Program-made: the position numbers and the translations under genes
Shown: positions 1 to 8,796 of the stretch, piece by piece
Numbering within the stretch: position 1 is the stretch's first letter
Layout: the number at the start of each line of letters is the position of its first letter
DNA from: JAODBJ01 sp963782465
GTDB taxonomy: Bacteria > Actinomycetota > Acidimicrobiia > IMCC26256 > PALSA-610
Assembly (NCBI GenBank): GCA_963782465.1
Contig: CAWAJR010000003.1
Span: 186,001 to 250,000, forward strand
Reading direction: 5' to 3'
DNA: 64,000 nucleotides
Notes under the pieces: generated by a model
Database searches by the model: none
Told to the model about the DNA's origin: nothing
The model's input: the letters and a program-made list of their open reading frames with translations, nothing else

Positions 1-279
1 GACATGATCGTGCACGTGTCACGCCTCCGTGACGGCAGCCGGCGGATCACCCACATCAGTGAGGTGATGGGGATGGAGGGCGACGTCATCGTGCTCCAGG
101 ACATCTACCTCTTCGACTACGGCATGGGCATCGACGAGGAAGGCCGCTTCCGCGGGCACCTGAAGAGCACGGGTATCCGCCCGACCTTCAGCGAACGGCT
201 CTCGGACCACGGCATCCAACTCGCGCCGGAACTGTTCACGCTCGAGCCCTTCGCCCGGCGTGTCGTCGGACTTCGGTGA
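1..279 (+). CDS. cpaF: CpaF/TadA pilus-assembly ATPase, C-terminal end (5' truncated by window)
   Basis: This is the last ~92 codons of a CpaF/TadA-type secretion ATPase, the cytoplasmic hexameric motor of the Flp/Tad pilus. The frame is open from the first base of the window, so the start lies upstream. The visible part contains the strand-rich end of the family (RRITHISEVMGMEGDVIVLQ, then IYLFDYGMGIDEEGRFRGH) and the usual LKSTGIRPTF segment close to the C-terminus. The Walker motifs are outside the window. The stop overlaps the GTG of tadB as GTGA, so the pair is probably translationally coupled. The call is firm because the next two genes are tadB and tadC. Confidence 0.85.
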   Translation, partial: DMIVHVSRLRDGSRRITHISEVMGMEGDVIVLQDIYLFDYGMGIDEEGRFRGHLKSTGIRPTFSERLSDHGIQLAPELFTLEPFARRVVGLR

Positions 280-1307
280 TCACGATGCACGCGGTTTCGG
301 TGGCATCGCTCGTCGCGAGCGGCTTCATGGGCAGTGTCGCGAGCCGGTTGCTGATCGCGGTCCTCACCGGGCTCGCGACCGCCGGCCTCGTCGTTTCGTT
401 GACGGTGATCTTCGGGCGGCGCCAGGCGCGACTCGAAAAACGCCTCGCGGGCTACGACGTCAGCGAATCGGCGAACCGGCCCAACGCGACCGCGGGGAAC
501 GCGCCCGACGCGAACATGATGCAGGCCGCGGTCGACATGACCGAGCGTTTCGCGACGCAGACCGGCCTGCTCGCGCGAGCCGAAGTGCTGTTGCAGCAGG
601 CCGACCTGCCGCTGCGCCCGGCCGAGGTGCTGTTCTACGTTCCTACGTTCGCGGTCATGGCGTTCATCATCGCCGCGCTGCTGTGGGACGTGTTCACCGC
701 GATCCTGGTCGGCGCGATCGTCCTCTTCGGCCCGCTCGGCTACGTGATGTACAAGCGTCAACAGCGCCTCGTTGAGTTCGAACGGCAGCTGCCCGACACG
801 CTGCAACTGCTCGCCGGTGCGATGCGCGCCGGGTTCTCCTTCATGCAGGGTCTCGAGACCGTCGCCGACGAGTCGCACGGAGCGATGCGCCGCGAGTTGC
901 AGCGCGTGTTCACCGAGGCTCGCCTGGGTCGCCCGATCGAGGACGCGCTCAGCGAGACGGCAGACCGTATGGAAAGCCGCGACCTGGAATGGGCGGTCCT
1001 CGCGATCCGCATCCAGCGGGAGGTCGGTGGGAACCTCGCGTCGCTGCTCGACACGGTGGCCGAGACGATGACGGCGCGGGAACGGCTCCGCCGTGAGGTG
1101 AAGACGCTCACCGCGGAAGGCAAGCTGTCGGCCGTCGTCGTCAGCCTCTTCCCACCGGTGTTCGGCGGGTTCTTGTTCCTGACCCGTCGCGACTACATGC
1201 GCATCCTCTGGTCGGAGACCGCCGGGATCGTCGCGATCTGCGTCGCGGCGACCATGTGGGTCATCGGCTGGTTCTGGCTCAAGAAGCTCGTGAAGATCGA
1301 GGTGTGA
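276..1307 (+). CDS. tadB: TadB-like type II/IV secretion F-domain membrane protein
   Basis: A 343-residue inner-membrane platform protein of the Flp pilus machine. A membrane helix lies near residues 24-46, a helix pair near 118-160, and the T2SSF domain follows with LPDTLQLLAGAMRAGFSFMQ. Two further hydrophobic segments are at the C-terminus (VVVSLFPPVFGGFLF and VAICVAATMWVIGWFW). The GTG start at 276 overlaps the cpaF stop by four bases, so it is preferred over the internal ATG at 285. tadC follows after two bases. In this family TadB and TadC form the membrane platform against which the ATPase works. Confidence 0.85.
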   Translation: MITMHAVSVASLVASGFMGSVASRLLIAVLTGLATAGLVVSLTVIFGRRQARLEKRLAGYDVSESANRPNATAGNAPDANMMQAAVDMTERFATQTGLLARAEVLLQQADLPLRPAEVLFYVPTFAVMAFIIAALLWDVFTAILVGAIVLFGPLGYVMYKRQQRLVEFERQLPDTLQLLAGAMRAGFSFMQGLETVADESHGAMRRELQRVFTEARLGRPIEDALSETADRMESRDLEWAVLAIRIQREVGGNLASLLDTVAETMTARERLRREVKTLTAEGKLSAVVVSLFPPVFGGFLFLTRRDYMRILWSETAGIVAICVAATMWVIGWFWLKKLVKIEV

Positions 1308-1309
1308 CG

Positions 1310-2227
1310 ATGGTCGTCTTCATTGCGCTCGCCTTCGCCGCCGCGATCGGCCTCGCCGTGTACACGGTGTCGTCGAGCCTGCAGGAGCGCGCCATCATGC
1401 GCCGCTCGATCCAGGCCCTCGAAGGCTACGAACTGCAGGGTGCCAGCGTGCGCGAGCAGGAGATGCTCGGCAACATCGGCGCGCGTGTCATCGCGCCCGT
1501 CGGTGCCGCGGTCTCGAAGTTGATCCACCGGTACACGCCGGTGGGGTACGAACAGAACCTGGCGCGGAAGACGACGCTGGCGGGGAGCCCCGCCGGGTTC
1601 GAAGTCGACCGGCTGCTCGTGCTCAAGCTCCTCGGGACGGCGTCCGGTGTGGTGTGGGTCCCGCTCGTGTACTTCGTGCTGCACGCGCACGGCCTGCTCG
1701 CGCTGGGCTTGACCGGCGTCGTGTGGGCCGGGAGCTTCCTCGGCCCCGACCTCGCGTTGAACCGGAAGATCGAGGAGCGCCAGCACCAGATCGCCGTCGC
1801 GCTCCCCGACATCCTCGACCTCCTCGTGATCTCGGTCGAAGCCGGCCTCGGTTTCGAGCAAGCCATCGAGCGCACGTCGACGTCGGTCCCCGGGCCGCTG
1901 TCGGAGGAATTCCGCCGCTTGCTCCAAGAGACGCGGATGGGTGCGACCCGAGCCGACGCGCTCCGGGCGATGGACGAACGTACGCAGGTCGAAGAGCTGC
2001 GGTCGTTCATTCTCGCCATGCTCCAGGCCGACGCCTTTGGCGTGTCGGTTTCTCGGATTCTGCGCTCGCAGGCCGATGAGATGCGTGTACGTCGGCGTCT
2101 GGCCGCCGAGGAGCAAGCCGAGAAGGCTCCGGTGAAGATGCTGTTCCCGTTGGTGTTCTGCATCTTCCCGGCGGTGTTCGTGGTGATCCTCGGTCCGGCG
2201 CTGATCCAGATCAACAGGTCGTTGTAA
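1310..2227 (+). CDS. tadC: TadC-like type II/IV secretion F-domain membrane protein
   Basis: A 305-residue partner of TadB. A membrane helix starts at the N-terminus (VVFIALAFAAAIGLAVYTV), a helix pair lies near residues 105-145, the T2SSF domain carries LPDILDLLVISVEAGLGFEQ, and a last helix (FPLVFCIFPAVFVVILGPAL) ends the protein. The frame stays open upstream to an ATG at 1256 inside tadB, but the ATG at 1310, two bases after the tadB stop, gives the normal length and a natural operon junction. The pilin gene this system would assemble is not next to it; a Flp pilin lies 3 kb downstream on the other strand. Confidence 0.85.
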   Translation: MVVFIALAFAAAIGLAVYTVSSSLQERAIMRRSIQALEGYELQGASVREQEMLGNIGARVIAPVGAAVSKLIHRYTPVGYEQNLARKTTLAGSPAGFEVDRLLVLKLLGTASGVVWVPLVYFVLHAHGLLALGLTGVVWAGSFLGPDLALNRKIEERQHQIAVALPDILDLLVISVEAGLGFEQAIERTSTSVPGPLSEEFRRLLQETRMGATRADALRAMDERTQVEELRSFILAMLQADAFGVSVSRILRSQADEMRVRRRLAAEEQAEKAPVKMLFPLVFCIFPAVFVVILGPALIQINRSL

Positions 2228-2239
2228 CCGGGAGCGCCA

Positions 2240-3717
2240 ATGACGGGAGTCGTGACCCGCGAAGAGCCGGTCGCGACGGGTGGGGACGTTCCGGCGTCCC
2301 TGCGCCCCGATCGATCGTTGCGGCCACCGAGCCTCGAGACCCTCTTCACCGCGCTGTTCGCGCTGTGTGGCTGGATCCTCGGCCTCCGGCAACTGAGCGA
2401 CAACTCCTTCCTCTGGCACCTCCGCACGGGGCAGCTGATCCTCGACCACGGCATCCCGCGCGCCGACCCGTACTCGTTCACGGTGCCGGGGGCGCGATGG
2501 ATCGCGCAGAGTTGGTTGGCCGAGCTCGCGTACGGTGCCGCGTCGCGTCTCGCCGGCGGTTTCGGCGTACGGCTCCTGGTCGCGGTCACCGGCGCGGCGT
2601 TCGTCGCGGCGACCTACCGCATCGCGCTGCGCACATCGCGGAACCGCATCCGCGCCGCGGTGCTGACGACACTCCTACTGGCGACGCTGCTCAACGTGTG
2701 GTCCGAACGGCCGTTGATCTTCGGTCTTGCCGGCATGGTCGCACTGGTGGTCGCGGTCGAGCTGCCCGAGTCGTTCCTGGGACGTCATCTCCTGGTCTCG
2801 GTCCCGTTGACCATGTGGTGCTGGGGCAACGTGCACGGCTCCTTCGAGCTCGGCTACGCCTACCTCGCATTGCACGTGATCGGGCGTTGGCTCGACGGTG
2901 CGCCGCCGACCGGCGGGCGCGAGCGCAAGCTGGTGATCGCGACCGCCGCGAGCCTCGTGGCGCTGCTCGTGAACCCGTACGGCTTCGGGTTGCTCTGGTT
3001 CCCGGTGCAATTGCTGCAGCGGGGGAGCGTGCTCAACAACGTGTCGGAGTGGCAGTCGCCGAACTTCCGCCAGCTCGGCGGGATGCTCTACGCCGCATGG
3101 TTCGGTGTCGTGCTGCTGTTGCTGATCGTCCGCAACAAACCGTCTCGCCGCGATCTCCTTGTCACGTTCCCGTTCTTGTTCCTCGGGCTGTGGGCGATCC
3201 GTAACGTCGGCATCGCCGCGATCGTGACCCTCCCGGTCGCCGGGCGCGCGTGGGTGGGCGGCAAGGTCCGTCACGACGATCGCCTGCGGCTCGGTTGGGC
3301 GTTCATGGCGCTGTTGCTGTGTGCCGGCCTCGCGGGTTCTCGTCGGCGAGCTCCGAGAACGACTTCGACCTCCAGAAGTACCCCGTGGCGGCCATGCACC
3401 AGCTCAGCGTCCGCGGTCTGCTCGGCGATCGCCTCTATACGACCGACGCGTGGGCCGGGTACACGATCTGGAGGTCGTGGCCGCAGCAGCGCGTGTTCAT
3501 GGACGACCGCTACGACATGTACCCGAAGGCGGTCGTCGACGACTACAACACCATCGCCAACGTCAACCCGAAATGGCGGGCCACCCTCGATCGGTGGAAG
3601 ATCGACGTGGTCGTCTGGCCGGCGAAACGTTCCCTTTCGCAGGCGCTCGCGGAAGACGCATCATGGTCGCGGGTCTATGTCGACAAGACGGCCGCGGTCT
3701 TCGTGCGCAACGGCTGA
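2240..3717 (+). pseudogene. Polytopic membrane protein of GT-C glycosyltransferase type, frameshifted near 3335
   Basis: The gene starts at an ATG 12 bases after tadC. The first frame encodes about 365 residues with many membrane helices and an N-terminal loop DNSFLWHLRTGQLILDHGIP, of the kind seen in bacterial GT-C-fold glycosyltransferase relatives. Near 3330-3340 the coding signal moves to another frame, which gives a typical soluble C-terminal domain (VFMDDRYDMYP, later WKIDVVVWPAKR) and stops at 3717. The two parts together give about 490 residues. Neither frame alone makes sense across the junction, so one base is probably missing, either as a sequencing indel or a real mutation. The substrate is unknown. 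Its place after tadC suggests a link to the pilus, perhaps glycosylation, but that is a guess. Confidence 0.6.
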
Positions 3718-4584
3718 CGTCGTGCCGGCGCCCGCCGAGCGCGTGAAGTCGCGGATCGCCTGGGCCAGGGCCGCGGGCTGGTCGAGTGGGATGAGCGTGT
3801 AGCTGTCGGTGATCTCGACGAGGCGCACGTCCGGGAGGAGTTCGGCCAGACGCCGCCCGTCGTCGGGTGGCATGACCCGATCGCCGGCCGCCCACACCAC
3901 GAGCGCGGGCCGGTCGTAGCCGGCGAGGCGCTCGGTCGCGTCGATCAAGAGCTGCTTCTCGCCCGAGACCGCCCGAAGCAGGCGGACCGTGTCGCGGCGG
4001 ATCGCGCGCCGGCGCAGGATGGGTTTCATCCAGCGCTTCGTCGCCGCGTCGCCCCGCTTGGTCAGCCAGCCGAACGCGAGCGGCAGGCGCCGCACCGGCT
4101 TCAGCCGCATCTGCTGCATGAAGAGGCCGAACAGCGAGGGTGGCAGCTTCCCGGTCAGCACCAACGTCTTTCCCGTGAGGCCGGGCGGGAAGTTGTCGAA
4201 GGCGTCGCAGGAGGCGAGCACGAGGCGGCCGACATTCGCCGCGCCGTCGGCGACGAGCACCTGGGCGACGGCGCCGCCGGTGTCGTTCCCGACGAGGGTG
4301 ACGTCGTGTAACCCGAGGCGCTCGATCAACTCGGCGACGAGCGTGGCGATGCCGCGCAACGACAGGTCGGCGTCGGGGCCCATTGCGTGTCGGTGCGCCC
4401 CGAAGGGCAGCGTCGGCACCACACACCGGTGATCGGCGGCGAGATCGGCGATCACGTCGGCCCAGAGGGAGGCGTCCATCAGCAGCCCGTGCAGCAGGAG
4501 GAGGACGGGGCCGCTCCCACCGGTGTCCTCGTAGTCGATCGTTCCCGCCGACAGCTCCACCTGGCGCACGTCGATCGGTTGCAT
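3661..4584 (-). CDS. Alpha/beta-hydrolase fold protein
   Basis: A 307-residue alpha/beta hydrolase. The oxyanion region is seen at LLLLHGLLMDASLW, the nucleophile elbow at VGNDTGGAVAQ and a late acid at VVWAAGDRVMP. The nucleophile position is Asp, as in haloalkane dehalogenases and epoxide hydrolases, not Ser. Where the catalytic His is expected, the sequence reads ITDSYTLIPLDQP with no histidine, so the mechanism or activity is uncertain. The 3' end overlaps the upstream membrane-protein gene tail to tail by 57 bases. It is divergent from a TetR gene with a palindrome between them, so TetR control is likely. The substrate cannot be told from sequence. Confidence 0.75.
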   Translation of the reverse strand: MQPIDVRQVELSAGTIDYEDTGGSGPVLLLLHGLLMDASLWADVIADLAADHRCVVPTLPFGAHRHAMGPDADLSLRGIATLVAELIERLGLHDVTLVGNDTGGAVAQVLVADGAANVGRLVLASCDAFDNFPPGLTGKTLVLTGKLPPSLFGLFMQQMRLKPVRRLPLAFGWLTKRGDAATKRWMKPILRRRAIRRDTVRLLRAVSGEKQLLIDATERLAGYDRPALVVWAAGDRVMPPDDGRRLAELLPDVRLVEITDSYTLIPLDQPAALAQAIRDFTRSAGAGTTSAVAHEDRGRLVDIDPRP

Positions 4585-4625
4585 CGTCCTCCTCGCAATC
4601 CCTGTCGCGTATCCTTTCCCTAGAC

Positions 4626-4641
4626 ATACGGTCGTACGTAT
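4626..4641. promoter_or_regulatory. Candidate TetR operator (palindrome)
   Basis: An inverted repeat ATACG-6 bp-CGTAT (ATACGGTCGTACGTAT) sits in the 123-bp gap between the divergent hydrolase and TetR genes. The flanks are AT-rich for this genome (TATTATTTGTCA follows), as expected of a promoter. Autoregulation and control of the hydrolase by the TetR protein is the usual arrangement; no binding is shown by the sequence itself. Confidence 0.45.
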
Positions 4642-4707
4642 TATTTGTCAAGCGATTGTTCATCGAGCCGGTCGCGTGTCGAGCGGGCCGGGGGAAGGCG
4701 AGCGGGC

Positions 4708-5311
4708 ATGGACGGTCGGGGCGAACGGGGTGATCGAACGCGCAAGGCGGTGGCCAACCAGGCGGCGGCGATCGCGTCCGTCTCGGGCCTGTCGGGCATG
4801 TCGCTGTCCGACCTCGCGGCCGCACTCGGGATCACCAAGAGCAGTGTTCAGGCCGCGTACAAGACCAAGGAGGCCGTCCAACTGGCGGCGGTCGCCGCGG
4901 CGAGCGAGGTCTTCGTCTCGGCGGTCGTCGCGCCGGCCGCGACGGTTCCCGAAGGGCTCCCCGCCTTGGTGGTACTCGTCGATGCTTGGCTCTCGTACGT
5001 CGAGCACCGGGTGTTCCCGGGTGGTTGCTTCATGGTCGCGACGCTGTCGGAGTTCGACAGCCGGCCCGGCGCCGTCCGCGACGCGCTCGGCGCGTGCCCG
5101 GCGAGCATGGCTCAGCCTGCTCGAGCACCACGCGGCGGCGGCACAGGCGGCCGGCGAACTCCCGGCGTCGCCGCCGCCCGCCATGGTCGCGTTCGAGATC
5201 GACGCGGTGTTGTCGGCCGCGAACGTCGCGCGCAACTTCAGCGACGACACGGGCCCGCTCGCGACCGCGCGGGCCCTGATCGAACTCCGCCTCGGCCTCG
5301 CCGCGGCGTGA
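4708..5311 (+). pseudogene. TetR/AcrR-family regulator, frameshifted near 5090
   Basis: The N-terminal half has a TetR DNA-binding domain (SGMSLSDLAAALGITKSSVQ, then AYKTKEAVQLAAV), followed by ligand-domain helices with HRVFPGGCFMVATLSEFDSR. After about 5085 the coding signal moves to the next frame, where RRAWLSLLEHHAAAAQAAGE and EIDAVLSAANVARNF continue the typical C-terminal helices to a stop at 5311. The combined product would be about 200 residues, normal for the family. The ATG at 4708 is chosen because it lies just before the helix-turn-helix region; an in-frame start at 4645 would run through the promoter. A single-base indel is the simplest cause, and I cannot tell error from mutation. 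Confidence 0.65.
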
Positions 5312-5329
5312 ACGGCTGGGAACGCGAAA

Positions 5330-5355
5330 GGGCCGCGGGGGTTAACCCGCGGCCC
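5330..5355. terminator. Bidirectional hairpin terminator between TetR and Flp pilin genes
   Basis: A perfect 10-bp stem (GGGCCGCGGG at 5330-5339 and CCCGCGGCCC at 5346-5355) closes a 6-base loop. It lies between the ends of two convergent genes (5311 and 5378). Read towards the pilin's downstream side, the stem is followed by CTTTCGCG, a weak T-tract, as is common in GC-rich actinobacteria. Confidence 0.65.
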
Positions 5356-5377
5356 ATCCGAGTTCTGGTGTTCTCGA

Positions 5378-5560
5378 CTAGCCGAGCGTGCTGGACGCCG
5401 ACGAGAACTTCTCCTTGACCTTGCCGCCGAGGTTGGTCACCACGAGGATGACGGCCAGCGCGATGAAGGTGAGGAGCAACACGTACTCAACGAGGTTGGC
5501 GCCGCGCTCGTCCTTGGTGAAGCGAGCGATGAGCCAGGTCTTGAAAACGAACAGATCCAT
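5378..5560 (-). CDS. Flp/Fap-type class IVb prepilin
   Basis: A 60-residue prepilin, MDLFVFKTWLIARFTKDERG, then ANLVEYVLLLTFIALAVILV. The Gly|Ala junction followed by Glu at +5 and Tyr at +6 is the class IVb prepilin-peptidase signature, and the hydrophobic stretch after it forms the pilus core helix. The ATG at 5560 is preceded by AGGGGG at a good distance; an in-frame start further up (5686) would put an untypical extension on the leader. This is probably the major subunit for the Tad machine at the window start. It follows the response regulator on the same strand after a 145-base gap holding its own likely promoter. Confidence 0.85.
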   Translation of the reverse strand: MDLFVFKTWLIARFTKDERGANLVEYVLLLTFIALAVILVVTNLGGKVKEKFSSASSTLG

Positions 5561-5581
5561 GAAATAGACCCCCTGCCGGTC

Positions 5582-5587
5582 TTTATA
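5582..5587 (-). promoter_or_regulatory. Candidate -10 box of the Flp pilin gene
   Basis: On the minus strand the sequence reads CAATATAAAG, giving a TATAAA hexamer 22 bases before the pilin ATG. The upstream stretch to 5690 is clearly richer in A and T than its surroundings. No convincing -35 hexamer is visible, which would fit an activator-dependent promoter, for example one driven by the adjacent NarL-type regulator. Confidence 0.4.
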
Positions 5588-5705
5588 TTGAGTGTTCGCC
5601 GCCTGGCACCGCCCGACGGACCTCATCAATATCGCAAATCGGGCCGGTTGTTTGAATAGGCCCGCAGGCCCATTGACGCCCAGCACTTGTCACACTTTTC
5701 GCGCT

Positions 5706-6341
5706 TCAGCTGAGGCGAACAATGCCGATACGTACTGCGCTCAAGACGGCCTGGGTGCGGTCCCGGGCGTCGAGTTTGGCGTAGATCGACGCCAGGTGGT
5801 TCTTCACCGTCTTCCCGCTGATGTAGAGGTGCTCGGCGACCTCGGTGGTCGAGCAGCCGTCGGCGATGAGTTGGAGGATCTCCTCCTCCCGCGGGGTGAG
5901 CGGCGACATCGTGCGCTCCTCGCGCTCGGTGCGCCCCAGTTCTCGCAAGATCGCCTCGGCGATACCGGTCGAGAAGCCGACATCGCCCCCTGCGGTCGAG
6001 ATCACTGTTTGCACGACATCCTGCATCGAACAGTCTTTGGTGAGGAAGGCCGACGCGCCGGCCTCGATCGCCTCGTGCCGCAACGACTGTTCGTCGTGCA
6101 TGGTGAGCACCACGATCGGAAGGCGCGGCTGCAATTCGTGGATGCGCCGGGTCGCTTCGATCCCGCCGAGGACCGGCATCGTCACATCCATGACGATCAC
6201 GTCGAGTTGGTGCTCGGCGGCATAACGCGCCGCTTCCTCGCCGTCGCTCGCTTCGGCCACGACGGTGGCGCCCGCGTCTTCGAAGGCACGCCGCAGCGCG
6301 TTCCGAAGCAGCTGGTGGTCGTCGGCGAGAAGCACTTTCAT
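5706..6341 (-). CDS. NarL/FixJ-family response regulator
   Basis: A 211-residue two-component regulator. The receiver domain (about residues 1-120) starts KVLLADDHQLLRNALRRAF, has the phosphoacceptor Asp in DVIVMDVTMPVLGG and ends with Lys in FLTKD. The C-terminal LuxR-type helix-turn-helix (about 145-205) reads LTPREEEILQLIADGCSTTE, then VAEHLYISGKTVKNHLASIY. The start overlaps the stop of the upstream sensor kinase gene as ATGA, so the two are coupled. The next gene downstream on the same strand is the Flp pilin, a plausible target. Confidence 0.9.
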   Translation of the reverse strand: MKVLLADDHQLLRNALRRAFEDAGATVVAEASDGEEAARYAAEHQLDVIVMDVTMPVLGGIEATRRIHELQPRLPIVVLTMHDEQSLRHEAIEAGASAFLTKDCSMQDVVQTVISTAGGDVGFSTGIAEAILRELGRTEREERTMSPLTPREEEILQLIADGCSTTEVAEHLYISGKTVKNHLASIYAKLDARDRTQAVLSAVRIGIVRLS

Positions 6342-8200
6342 CGTTGACCCTCCAATTGCAGCGAGAGCCGTGCCCCACCGCCGGGATTGCTGTTGATCGT
6401 GAACCGGGCTTGGATCGCATCCGCGCGCTCGCGAATGCCCAAAAGGCCGTAGTGGTCACCGCTCACATGAGCGGGGTCGAAACCGCGACCGTTGTCGGAC
6501 ACATCGAGCCGGGCCGCGGTCCGGGTGACCGTCCAGCACACCTCGGCTTGTGTCGCTCCCGAGTGGCGCTCGACGTTCGTGAGCGCCTCTTGGAGGATGC
6601 GCCACACTTCCTGTTCGAGCGGCACCGGGAGACGGTGCGTCACGTGGTGTTCCCATCCGACCGAGATCCCGGTGCGCTCCTCGAACCGCGCCAGGTACTC
6701 GGTGGCGGCGTGTTCGAGGTCGGTGTCCTCGGTGACTCCGGAGCGCAGCTGGTAGAGGGTTTCCCGCAGGCTCGTGACGACGTTGCGGACCACTTCGTGC
6801 AACGACCCGAGTTCTTCCTGGTACTCGCGGTGCTCACTGTGATCGCGCAGGCGTTCGAGTTCGAAGGCGACGTACGCGAGTTCCTGGCCGATGCGGTCGT
6901 GCAGGTCGCGGGCGATCCGTGCCCGTTCGGCTTCCGCGCCGAACATCCGCAACCGGGCGAACCATTTGGCGTTGTCGATCGACAGTGCAACCAGGGCGCT
7001 CGCGTTGCTGACGAGCGTGACCTCCCGTTCGCCGTAGGCGTGGGGGTGGGTCTCCTCGAGGGCCAGCAGGCCGACGACGCTCCCGCGGGCGCGCAACGGT
7101 GCGTACAACCCGCTCCGGGCCAGGGGCGCGAACCCGGGCTCGCCGGTAGCGACGAGATCGTCGACGACGATCGGACGGAGGCCGGTCGCGGCCCGGCGCA
7201 ACGGCTCGGGAAGCCCGTCGAGCGGCAGCACGGCCGGGAGCCGCACCCCCTCGGTCAGCTCGACCCGCCAGCGATCGCCGGTGTCGTCACGGACGAGGAT
7301 CACGAGGCTGCTGAAGTCGAGGTGCGAGCGGAGCCGGTTGCGGGTGGATGCGACGACCTCGCCCAGGTCCAGCGATGCAGGCAGGGTCTGGGCCAGCGCG
7401 TGCAGTGCGACGAGCAGCTCGTTGGCGCGGTGCATCTGGCCGGCCTGGTCGATCGCGGCGGCGCGCTGTTCCTGGACCTCGGCGATGAACGTGCCGCCGA
7501 ACGCCCCCAGCAGCGCGCACATGAGGAACACGACCGCGAGTTCGAGGGAGGCACCGCCACCCTGGGCGAAATGGAAGGAGACCGCCGCGAGCACCGTTGC
7601 GCCCGCGATGCCGGCGCTGACGATCACGAACCGGTCGCCCCAGACGTAGCCGGCGAGGACCATCGCGGTCATCGGGGTGAGCACGAACGGGCTCTTACCC
7701 GCACCGGTGGCCGCCACCGCGAGGAGCATCAACGCCAGTTCCAGCCCCACCCGCACCTTCGTGCGCCGGTCGGGGACGCCGATCATCACCGGGTCGGTGT
7801 GTTGCGCCGCGGCGAAGAGGGTCAGCGCGACCGCGACGGTGATGAACCGGGCGTTGAACGGCCCGCCCATGAGCCACACGGCCAGGCCGAGCAGCAACGT
7901 CGACCAGCGGGCCGCCTCGCCGAACTGGCGGAGCCGGTACTCGAGCGACGAATGGTCGAAATCGTCGATTTCGAAGGCGCCGCGCGGTTCGCCGGCGGGC
8001 CCCGGCCGGCGGGTGCCGCAGCGTCGAATGGTTGCGCCACCGTCCGCGGTGTCGTCGAGGTCGTCATCGGTTGCCCTGTCCTTCCAGATCGGCCGGAAGT
8101 GGCCTCCGCGTGAGGCGAACGGCCTACGTGGTGTGACCTGCGCCGGCCGGTTTCGAGGGGCTCGGGCGGCGCCACCCGTAGGATCCCGGGGCGTGTTCAT
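6338..8200 (-). CDS. Membrane-bound NarL-type sensor histidine kinase with GAF domain (start uncertain)
   Basis: After a charged N-terminus come about five membrane helices (from STLLLGLAVWLMGG on), then a GAF domain (LDLGEVVASTRNRLRSHLDF to TLVSNASALVALSIDNAKWF), the HisKA_3 box RARIARDLHDRIGQELAYVA with the phosphoacceptor His, and an HATPase domain (ALTNVERHSGATQ, DNGRGFDP, GLLGIRERADAI). The start is unclear. In frame the first ATG is 8200, which overlaps the divergent coaE start; an ATG at 8067 with a good AAGGA upstream lies in another frame, so a frameshift near 8000-8050 is possible. The gene ends overlapping the response regulator start by four bases. Confidence 0.8.
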   Translation of the reverse strand: MNTPRDPTGGAARAPRNRPAQVTPRRPFASRGGHFRPIWKDRATDDDLDDTADGGATIRRCGTRRPGPAGEPRGAFEIDDFDHSSLEYRLRQFGEAARWSTLLLGLAVWLMGGPFNARFITVAVALTLFAAAQHTDPVMIGVPDRRTKVRVGLELALMLLAVAATGAGKSPFVLTPMTAMVLAGYVWGDRFVIVSAGIAGATVLAAVSFHFAQGGGASLELAVVFLMCALLGAFGGTFIAEVQEQRAAAIDQAGQMHRANELLVALHALAQTLPASLDLGEVVASTRNRLRSHLDFSSLVILVRDDTGDRWRVELTEGVRLPAVLPLDGLPEPLRRAATGLRPIVVDDLVATGEPGFAPLARSGLYAPLRARGSVVGLLALEETHPHAYGEREVTLVSNASALVALSIDNAKWFARLRMFGAEAERARIARDLHDRIGQELAYVAFELERLRDHSEHREYQEELGSLHEVVRNVVTSLRETLYQLRSGVTEDTDLEHAATEYLARFEERTGISVGWEHHVTHRLPVPLEQEVWRILQEALTNVERHSGATQAEVCWTVTRTAARLDVSDNGRGFDPAHVSGDHYGLLGIRERADAIQARFTINSNPGGGARLSLQLEGQR

Positions 8201-8792
8201 GGTCGGGTTGACGGGCGGGATCGGATCGGGGAAGTCGACCGTGGCCGCGGCGCTGACGAAACGGGGTGCGGTCGTGGTCGACGCCGACGCGATCGCGCGC
8301 CAGGTCGTCGAGCCGGGCACGCCGGCGCTGGCCGCGCTGGTCGAACGCTTCGGCGAGGGCATCCTCCGGGCCGACGGGTCGCTCGATCGCCCGGCGCTGG
8401 CGAGGTTGGCCTTCGTCGACGACGATTCCCGCAAGGCGCTCGAAGCGATCACGCACCCGGCCATCGGGGCCGAGTTCCTCCGCCAGATCGAGGTCGCCCC
8501 GCCCGGCGCGGTGATCGTGCACGACGTGCCGCTGCTCGTCGAGTCGACGCGTGGCTACGACTACGGCGCGGTGATCGTGGTCGAGGCACCCCGCGAGGTG
8601 CGCCTCGAGCGGCTCGAAGCCCGCGGGATCGATCGGGCCGATGCCGAGGCGCGGATGGCGGCCCAGGCGACCGACGAGGAGCGGCGCGCCGTCGCGACGT
8701 GGGTGATCGACAACGGCGGCACCCTCGACGACCTCGAACGCCAGGTCGACGAGCTCTGGCCCGACCTCCTCGCCCGCGCCGCCGCAGCCTGA
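8193..8792 (+). CDS. coaE: Dephospho-CoA kinase
   Basis: A 199-residue enzyme that phosphorylates dephospho-CoA to CoA, the last step of coenzyme A synthesis. The P-loop is near the N-terminus (VGLTGGIGSGKSTVAAALTK). The family motifs VVVDADAIARQVVEPG, the HPAI lid-side segment and VIVHDVPLLVES are in order. The GTG at 8193 or the ATG at 8199 can start the protein; both give the normal length of about 200 residues. It is followed by 240 bases of tandem repeats and then uvrB. The coaE-uvrB order is common in actinobacteria. Confidence 0.92.
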   Translation: MFMVGLTGGIGSGKSTVAAALTKRGAVVVDADAIARQVVEPGTPALAALVERFGEGILRADGSLDRPALARLAFVDDDSRKALEAITHPAIGAEFLRQIEVAPPGAVIVHDVPLLVESTRGYDYGAVIVVEAPREVRLERLEARGIDRADAEARMAAQATDEERRAVATWVIDNGGTLDDLERQVDELWPDLLARAAAA

Positions 8793-8796
8793 CGGA

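Noticed and set aside
6344..8113. Long open frame on the plus strand opposite the sensor kinase (589 codons)
   Set aside because: It is exactly antisense to a kinase with all expected domains; its own sequence is Arg/Gly/Glu-rich without any domain. It is a by-product of high GC.
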